Shown one piece after another: positions 41,716 to 46,470 of a stretch of 46,470 bases of DNA. The position numbers and the translations under genes were made by a program. The stretch lies in contig NZ_QLSU01000053.1 in the NCBI RefSeq assembly GCF_003268775.1, positions 1 through 46,470 of the forward strand, written 5' to 3'. The notes beneath the pieces were generated by a model. That model ran no database searches. It worked only from the letters and a program-made list of their open reading frames with translations, and was not told the DNA's origin. This DNA is from Paraburkholderia unamae. Its GTDB lineage: Bacteria > Pseudomonadota > Gammaproteobacteria > Burkholderiales > Burkholderiaceae. The first letter of the stretch is position 1, and each line of letters begins with the position of its first letter.

Positions 41716-42621
41716 ATGGACCTGAAACAGATGCGCTATTTCCTCGCTGTTGCGGAGGAACAGAACTTCGGCCGTGCGGCGCAGCGCCTGCACATGGCGC
41801 AACCCCCGCTCACGCGGCATATCAAAACGCTGGAAGAGGAAATGGGCACCGCGCTTTTCACGCGGACTCCTAAAGGTGCGGAGCTGACCGAGGCGGGCCG
41901 CACCTTGCTGGCGGAGGTCCCCAACATTCTTGCGCTTACCCGGCGCGCCACCGAGCAAACGCAGCTCGCGGGGCAAGGCATGCTCGGCCGCCTCGACGTG
42001 GGCATCTTCACCTCCGGCGTGCTCCATGCGATCCCGCAACTGCTCGCCACCTTTCACGCCGCGCGCCCCGGCGTGAAGATCGGTCTGCACAATCTCTCGA
42101 AAGCCGCGCAGATCGAAGCACTGCGGGAACGGCGCATCACCGTCGGCTTCAACCGGCTCGTGCCCGAGGAGGAAGATATCGTCGTGGAGACCGTGCAGGA
42201 GGAGCCCTTCCTCGTCGCCTTGCACGAGGATCATCCTCTGTGTCATAAGGAGGCCGTGCGCCTGCGCGACCTCGAAGGCGAGCCGATGATTCTCTACCCC
42301 AACGCGGCACTCCACGGGCTCGCGCAGGAAGTGGCCCACGCCTTTGCCGACGAGAATGTCGCGCTCGTGGTGGAACAGGAAGTGGAGGACGTCATCACGG
42401 CGCTCGGGCTGGCGGCAAGCCGCTTCGGCATTTGCATCACGACGGCGTCAGCGGGCAACCTCAAGCTGCCGGGGCTCGTCTACCGGCCGCTCAAGTCGCG
42501 CAGCCTGCGCCATATCGAACTGAACTGCCTCTACCGCAAGGGCGATACAACGCCGATCCTGCTCGCCTTTCTCGATGTGGTGCGCGAATTTCGCAGGCAG
42601 TCGATGCGCCGCGCGCGCTGA
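41716..42621 (+). CDS. LysR-type regulator of the meta-cleavage genes
   Basis: Regulator of 301 residues of the CatR/ClcR/BenM branch by appearance. The helix-turn-helix lies in about 1-60 (MDLKQMRYFLAVAEEQNFGRAA, then QPPLTRHIKTLEEEMGTALF); the effector domain spans about 90-295. It is divergent from the tautomerase operon, the usual arrangement for an activator and its target. A start at 41716 gives the conserved N-terminus; an in-frame GTG-type start far upstream is not needed. The inducer is probably a pathway intermediate. Confidence 0.93.
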   Translation: MDLKQMRYFLAVAEEQNFGRAAQRLHMAQPPLTRHIKTLEEEMGTALFTRTPKGAELTEAGRTLLAEVPNILALTRRATEQTQLAGQGMLGRLDVGIFTSGVLHAIPQLLATFHAARPGVKIGLHNLSKAAQIEALRERRITVGFNRLVPEEEDIVVETVQEEPFLVALHEDHPLCHKEAVRLRDLEGEPMILYPNAALHGLAQEVAHAFADENVALVVEQEVEDVITALGLAASRFGICITTASAGNLKLPGLVYRPLKSRSLRHIELNCLYRKGDTTPILLAFLDVVREFRRQSMRRAR

Positions 42622-42665
42622 TCCCCGGCGCGCGGCCGCCATGCTTCAAGGCCTGACGCTGCGAG

Positions 42666-44291
42666 TCACACGCCGCATTCACCGAGGTCTTCGGCATACG
42701 CATTTTCCTCGGAACGCTTGCCGTACCGGGATGGCTCCGCATGAGCCTTGACCTCGCGCGGCGCGCCGGTGCGCGCACCCCAGTGATACACCGCGAGCGC
42801 CACTGCGCAGACCATCAAGAAGTCGTACGGATGCGGCACGAGGCCGATGCCGCCAAACGGGCCGAGGTACGACGCAATCAGCGTGAGCAGGTAGTAACCG
42901 GCAACCCATAGCGAGCTTCGGATCTGTTGCGCGAACGTCATGACGCCGACCGTTTTCTTCCTCATCACGATGAGGTAGCCCGCATAAAGCGCAATCTGAA
43001 CGCCTAGTAGCCAGCAAAGATTCTGCCAGCCGGTCCAGTACACGATGAACGTCGCCACCACGAACGCGAGAGGACCGACGACGCCGAGCGCTTTCACCCG
43101 GAAGGGGCGTTCCATTTCCGGGTGGCTTTTGCGCAGGGCGGCAACGGATACCGGTGCGACCGCATAACTGACGACGAGCGAGGCCGACACCACCGAGATC
43201 ATGGCTTCCCAGGAAGGGAACGGAAGCGTCCAGAACACCGAAAGCGCTAGCGTGAGCCAGGTCGCACGGCGCGGGATGCCCGACTTCGGATCGACCTTCG
43301 CGAAGGCCTTGAAGAAGGTGCCGGAATTCGACCACGCGTACAGGGCGCGAGGCGTTGCACTGAAGAAGATGTTTCCGCATCCTGAAGGCGACACCACCGC
43401 ATCGATCGCGACGATAACGGCAAGCCACGCAATGCCAAGCTGAATGGCGATGTCATGGAACGGCAGCGCCAGCTTCTTGCCGACCGATTCCCAGCCGCCA
43501 CTGAGCATCGCCGTGGGAACCGCACCGAGAAACGCCACCTGCAACAGGATATAGACCACGCCAGCGGCGATGATCGAAGAAACGAGCGCAATGGGAATCG
43601 AGCGCTGCGGGTCGCGCACCTCGCTCGCCACGGCAACAATGGGCGTGAGTCCGAGGAAAGCGAAGATCACCCCGCCGGTCGAAACCGCTGCTTCGATTCC
43701 GGAGAAGCCATGCGGCGCAAAACCGGCAACATGGAAGTTCGCCGGTTTGAAGTGCATCAGCAACGTCACGACGATGATCGCGGGCACCACGAACTTGATC
43801 GTGGTAATGATGTTGTTGGCGAGCGCGAAGGTACGTACGCTGGAGAAGTTCAGACCGAAGAAGAACACGATCAACCCTAGCTGCACGAACCACCCCAGCG
43901 TGCTGGCGTTGCTCGTGCCCGCGACGTTGAGAGCGGGCCACCACGCCGCCGCGTATTGCCGCGCCGCCACCACCTCGAGGCCGACAATGCTCGACATATA
44001 GATCACCGTCATGAGACCCATGAGGTACGTCACCATCGGTCCGTGGGACAGATCGAGGTAGCTGATTGCGCCCCCGGGGCTTGGAATCGCCGCGCCCAGC
44101 TCGCAATAAACGATGCCTAGCGCAAGGACCGCAATGCCCGCGATGAGCCACGAGAATATCCCCGCGGGTCCGGCGATCGACGCCACGTTGCTGGAAGCAA
44201 ACAACCATCCGGAACCGAATACGGTCCCAAAGCCGATCAACGCCAGGTCGAACGCCGAAAGACTCTTCTTGAAATGTCTGGAATCCGACAT
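42666..44291 (-). CDS. APC-superfamily amino acid/amine permease
   Basis: Inner-membrane transporter of 541 residues with about 12-14 helices. The family start FDLALIGFGTVFGSGWLFASS contains the substrate-binding GxG-type break of helix 1; SGIEAAVSTGGVIFAFLGL is helix 6, and VASEVRDPQRSIPIAL the conserved loop after it. The cytoplasmic tail is short and charged. The substrate is unknown; the class II aldolase gene upstream on the same strand is separated by 364 bp. GGAGG stands 10 bases before the start at 44291; a longer reading upstream has no support. Confidence 0.92.
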   Translation of the reverse strand: MSDSRHFKKSLSAFDLALIGFGTVFGSGWLFASSNVASIAGPAGIFSWLIAGIAVLALGIVYCELGAAIPSPGGAISYLDLSHGPMVTYLMGLMTVIYMSSIVGLEVVAARQYAAAWWPALNVAGTSNASTLGWFVQLGLIVFFFGLNFSSVRTFALANNIITTIKFVVPAIIVVTLLMHFKPANFHVAGFAPHGFSGIEAAVSTGGVIFAFLGLTPIVAVASEVRDPQRSIPIALVSSIIAAGVVYILLQVAFLGAVPTAMLSGGWESVGKKLALPFHDIAIQLGIAWLAVIVAIDAVVSPSGCGNIFFSATPRALYAWSNSGTFFKAFAKVDPKSGIPRRATWLTLALSVFWTLPFPSWEAMISVVSASLVVSYAVAPVSVAALRKSHPEMERPFRVKALGVVGPLAFVVATFIVYWTGWQNLCWLLGVQIALYAGYLIVMRKKTVGVMTFAQQIRSSLWVAGYYLLTLIASYLGPFGGIGLVPHPYDFLMVCAVALAVYHWGARTGAPREVKAHAEPSRYGKRSEENAYAEDLGECGV

Positions 44292-44655
44292 GTTCAGGTA
44301 TCCTCCATAAACTTGATCCGCTCGAACATCGAGCATAGTGAATCTACGAAATACGAATCCACGGCCATTGCCCGCGGCCGCTTCAGGCCAGGCGCTTTGC
44401 GGGTTGGCGAGAGAGATCGTGGAAGGCCGCCGCTACCAGCGGTCGGGCAGGACGGGACAGCGAATCGCTCGCTGCGGCCTGCATCGCGAAGGCATGCATA
44501 GATGGTTGTCGCTCCTCCATGAAATCGCCTTCTTGCTTGCCGGCAATGAAGGCGTGGCCAGCGCTCACCGGCGCTTTGTGTGCCTGTGGGATTTTTCTGT
44601 TGTTACCGCGCCCCGGCTCACTGCCGTCGCGGGGGATCGAACGGCGCTGCGCCGC
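44292..44655. other. Intergenic region upstream of the APC permease gene
   Basis: No coding sequence is supported on either strand. The part near the permease holds a palindrome at 44320-44334. The remainder (44340-44655) is GC-rich with no visible repeat, and no terminator for the class II aldolase gene was found. Confidence 0.5.
44320..44334. promoter_or_regulatory. Palindrome upstream of the APC permease gene
   Basis: GCTCGA-ACA-TCGAGC is a perfect inverted repeat with 6-bp arms, 29 bp upstream of the permease start codon. Position fits an operator. No regulator gene is adjacent. Confidence 0.4.
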
Positions 44656-45438
44656 TCAGGTACGGTAATCCGCGCCGTCGCGTTCCAGCAGACGCAGTAG
44701 CGCGGTCCATTCCCGGTCGAGGTGGACCGTGTCGAGGTACGCGTAGTCGTCGTGCTGCCTGGCGGCGTGTTCGCAGACTTCCGGCGACGGAATGCGCACC
44801 TTCTGCCCGGCCGAAAGCGTTGCAACCTGGATTTCGCACGCCTTGTTCAGGTAGAACATGCGCGTGAATGCCTCCGCAACCGAGCGGCCCGTCGTCAGCA
44901 GTCCGTGGTTGCGCAGAATCAGATAGTCCTTCTTGCCGATCGACTGCACGATGCGCTCGCGTTCGTCGAGTTCGAGAGAGATCCCTTCGTACTCGTGATA
45001 GGCGACGCGATTGTAGAACTGCATGCTGATCTGGTTCAGCGGTAGCAGGCCGCGCTCCATCGCCGCGACCGCCATGCCGGGCGTCGTATGAAGGTGCACC
45101 ACGCATTCCACGTCGTGACGCGCCGTGTGCAGTGCGCTATGGATCGTGAAGCCCGCTGCATTGACTTCGAAGCGGTCGTCGCCGATGGGCTTGCCGTTGA
45201 CGTCGATCTTCACCAGCGACGACGCCGTGATTTCATCGAAAAACCAGCCATGCGGGTTGATGAGGAACTGGTCGTTCGTCCCCGGAACGCGTGCCGAAAT
45301 GTGCGTGTAAATCAGGTCGGTCAGGCCAAACCGGGCGGCAAGGCGGTATGCGGCGGCAACCTGAACGCGGGCATCCCATTCGGTCTGCGAAATATTGCGT
45401 GGCTTACGGTTGATGTGCGGGTCGGTGGTCGAAATCAT
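44656..45438 (-). CDS. Class II aldolase/adducin family protein
   Basis: Zinc-dependent enzyme of 260 residues of the fuculose-phosphate aldolase/RhaD/adducin type. Zinc ligands are expected in CVVHLHTTPG (His-x-His) and the later YLILRNHGLLTTG; the N-terminal block is RFGLTDLIYTHISARVPG. Members cleave or decarboxylate sugar phosphates and related hydroxy acids; the substrate cannot be named here. GGAGAAAG lies 10 bases before the start. It is 62 bp downstream of etfA on the same strand. Confidence 0.9.
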   Translation of the reverse strand: MISTTDPHINRKPRNISQTEWDARVQVAAAYRLAARFGLTDLIYTHISARVPGTNDQFLINPHGWFFDEITASSLVKIDVNGKPIGDDRFEVNAAGFTIHSALHTARHDVECVVHLHTTPGMAVAAMERGLLPLNQISMQFYNRVAYHEYEGISLELDERERIVQSIGKKDYLILRNHGLLTTGRSVAEAFTRMFYLNKACEIQVATLSAGQKVRIPSPEVCEHAARQHDDYAYLDTVHLDREWTALLRLLERDGADYRT

Positions 45439-45500
45439 TTCCGGCTTTCTCCGAATTTATGGGTAAGTCGAGACAAATGGTGGCTTCGCGCGCAGGCGCG

Positions 45501-46433
45501 TTAAACGGCGGCCGAGAATTCAGGGACGGCATCGAAAAGATCGCCTACGAGACCGTAATCGGCCACGCTGAAAATCGGCGCTTCTTCGTCCTTGTTGATC
45601 GCGACGATGACCTTCGAGTCCTTCATGCCCGCCAGATGCTGGATCGCGCCGGAGATGCCGACCGCCACGTACAGTTGCGGCGCGACGATCTTGCCGGTCT
45701 GACCGACCTGATAGTCGTTCGGCACATAGCCCGCGTCCACGGCCGCGCGCGATGCGCCCAGTGCTGCGTTGAGCTTGTCCGCCAGCGGCTCCAGCACCTT
45801 CGTATAGTTCTCGCCGCTGCCAAGGCCGCGACCGCCTGAGACGATGATCGACGCGCTCGTGAGTTCCGGGCGATCGAGTTTCGTGACTTCCCGGCTCACG
45901 AACTGCGAAAGGCCGCTGTCCGCTGCGGCTTCGAGCTTTTCGATTGCGGCGTTGCCACCTTCGGCTGAGGCTGCGTCGAATGCGGTCGTGCGGACCGTGA
46001 TGACTTTAATCGGATCGGCCGATTGAACCGTGGCGATCGCATTGCCCGCGTATATCGGACGCTCGAAGGTATCGGGCGATTCGACGGCGGTGATGTCGCT
46101 GATCTGTGCAACGTCGAGTTTCGCGGCAATGCGCGGCGTGACGTTCTTGCCCGCGGCCGTTGCGGGCGCGAGGATGTGCGAATAATTCTTTGCGATGCTC
46201 AGGACCGTCGCTTCGACGTTTTCAGCGAGGCCTTGTTCGAGTTGCGGTGCATCCGCCAGCAGCACCTTCGCAACGCCTGCGATCTTCGCTGCGGCATCGG
46301 CTGCGGTTTGGGCGTTGTGGCCAGCAACCAGCACGTGAACATCGCCACCCATCTTCTGCGCGGCAGCCACAGTGGTCAGCGTCGCGGCCTTGACGCTCGC
46401 GTTGTCGTGTTCGGCAATAACCAGAATCGTCAT
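45501..46433 (-). CDS. etfA: Electron transfer flavoprotein, alpha subunit
   Basis: FAD-binding subunit of 310 residues that carries electrons from acyl-CoA dehydrogenases to the quinone pool. It starts MTILVIAEHDNASVKAAT and has the C-terminal FAD blocks SGGRGLGSGENYTK, QVGQTGKIVAPQLYVAVGISG, IQHLAGMKDSKVIVAINKDEEAPIF and ADYGLVGDLF. The preceding gene on the strand is etfB, 15 bp away. GGGAG 10 bases upstream supports the ATG over a TTG two codons earlier. Confidence 0.96.
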   Translation of the reverse strand: MTILVIAEHDNASVKAATLTTVAAAQKMGGDVHVLVAGHNAQTAADAAAKIAGVAKVLLADAPQLEQGLAENVEATVLSIAKNYSHILAPATAAGKNVTPRIAAKLDVAQISDITAVESPDTFERPIYAGNAIATVQSADPIKVITVRTTAFDAASAEGGNAAIEKLEAAADSGLSQFVSREVTKLDRPELTSASIIVSGGRGLGSGENYTKVLEPLADKLNAALGASRAAVDAGYVPNDYQVGQTGKIVAPQLYVAVGISGAIQHLAGMKDSKVIVAINKDEEAPIFSVADYGLVGDLFDAVPEFSAAV

Positions 46434-46448
46434 TTTCAAATCGCTCCC

Positions 46449-46470
46449 TTACAGCACCTTGGCTTCGGTT
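46449..46470 (-). CDS. etfB: Electron transfer flavoprotein, beta subunit (last codons only)
   Basis: Only the final six codons, TEAKVL, and the stop are in the window. Their position immediately before etfA and the ending match etfB. The identity rests mainly on gene order. Confidence 0.65.

Noticed and set aside
41359..42339. Long minus-strand frame containing the tautomerase at its end
   Set aside because: The upstream part lies opposite the lysR gene and has no similarity to tautomerases; the real gene starts at 41577 with Met-Pro.

Overview
The window reads as chromosome of a high-GC betaproteobacterium of the Burkholderia/Paraburkholderia/Caballeronia group. The evidence is the GC-rich codon bias, a thiolase-phasin pair of the polyhydroxybutyrate type, a Burkholderiales porin with mature start QSSVTLYG, a fused indolepyruvate oxidoreductase, YXWXPGHW-repeat envelope proteins, a BaeSR pair and an etfBA pair. 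This assignment is an inference from protein character; no rRNA or tRNA gene is visible.

Layout. (1) 1-1149: start of an acetyl-CoA acetyltransferase and a phasin, both minus strand. (2) 1518-6473: a plus-strand envelope-stress-like block of an ECF sigma factor, a membrane protein in the anti-sigma position and a periplasmic metal-sensor-like protein, followed by a DUF1800/DUF1501 pair and bracketed by two YXWXPGHW-repeat exported proteins. (3) 6601-15784: flavohemoglobin, Na+/H+ antiporter, a LysR regulator with an SDR dehydrogenase, and the fused indolepyruvate oxidoreductase divergent from an Lrp-type regulator. (4) 15845-19686: a KfrA-like coiled-coil DNA-binding protein, a TPR/O-GlcNAc-transferase-like protein and the frameshifted tail of a lost large surface protein. 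(5) 19859-28858: a minus-strand catabolic cluster (PAS chemoreceptor, AraC regulator, benzaldehyde dehydrogenase, Tat-exported GMC oxidoreductase, porin, type-B carboxylesterase) that fits uptake and stepwise conversion of an aryl ester or alcohol to an aromatic acid. (6) 28859-30035: a gene-poor, partly degenerate stretch with small ORFs. (7) 30036-33544: BaeSR, a response-regulator-like protein lacking the phospho-acceptor Asp, and a Gly/Pro-rich lipoprotein. (8) 33662-36713: three glycosyltransferases. (9) 36879-42621: catechol 2,3-dioxygenase, a membrane protein and a DsbA-like protein on the plus strand, facing a minus-strand operon for 4-oxalocrotonate tautomerase, pentadienoate hydratase and oxalocrotonate decarboxylase, with a divergent LysR regulator. 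(10) 42666-46470: APC permease, class II aldolase, etfA and the very end of etfB.

The best-supported new observation is regulatory. The catechol dioxygenase promoter and the tautomerase/LysR intergenic region carry the same composite operator: ATAC-N7-GTAT, exactly 16 bp, then AGTATTGGAC. Two genetically separate meta-cleavage units about 5 kb apart therefore look like one LysR regulon. Other items worth checking are a TTGTCCA direct repeat 22 bp apart upstream of the benzaldehyde dehydrogenase, the phosphorylation-dead receiver beside BaeSR, a translationally coupled 9-residue upstream ORF, and an amber-interrupted ORF beside baeR.
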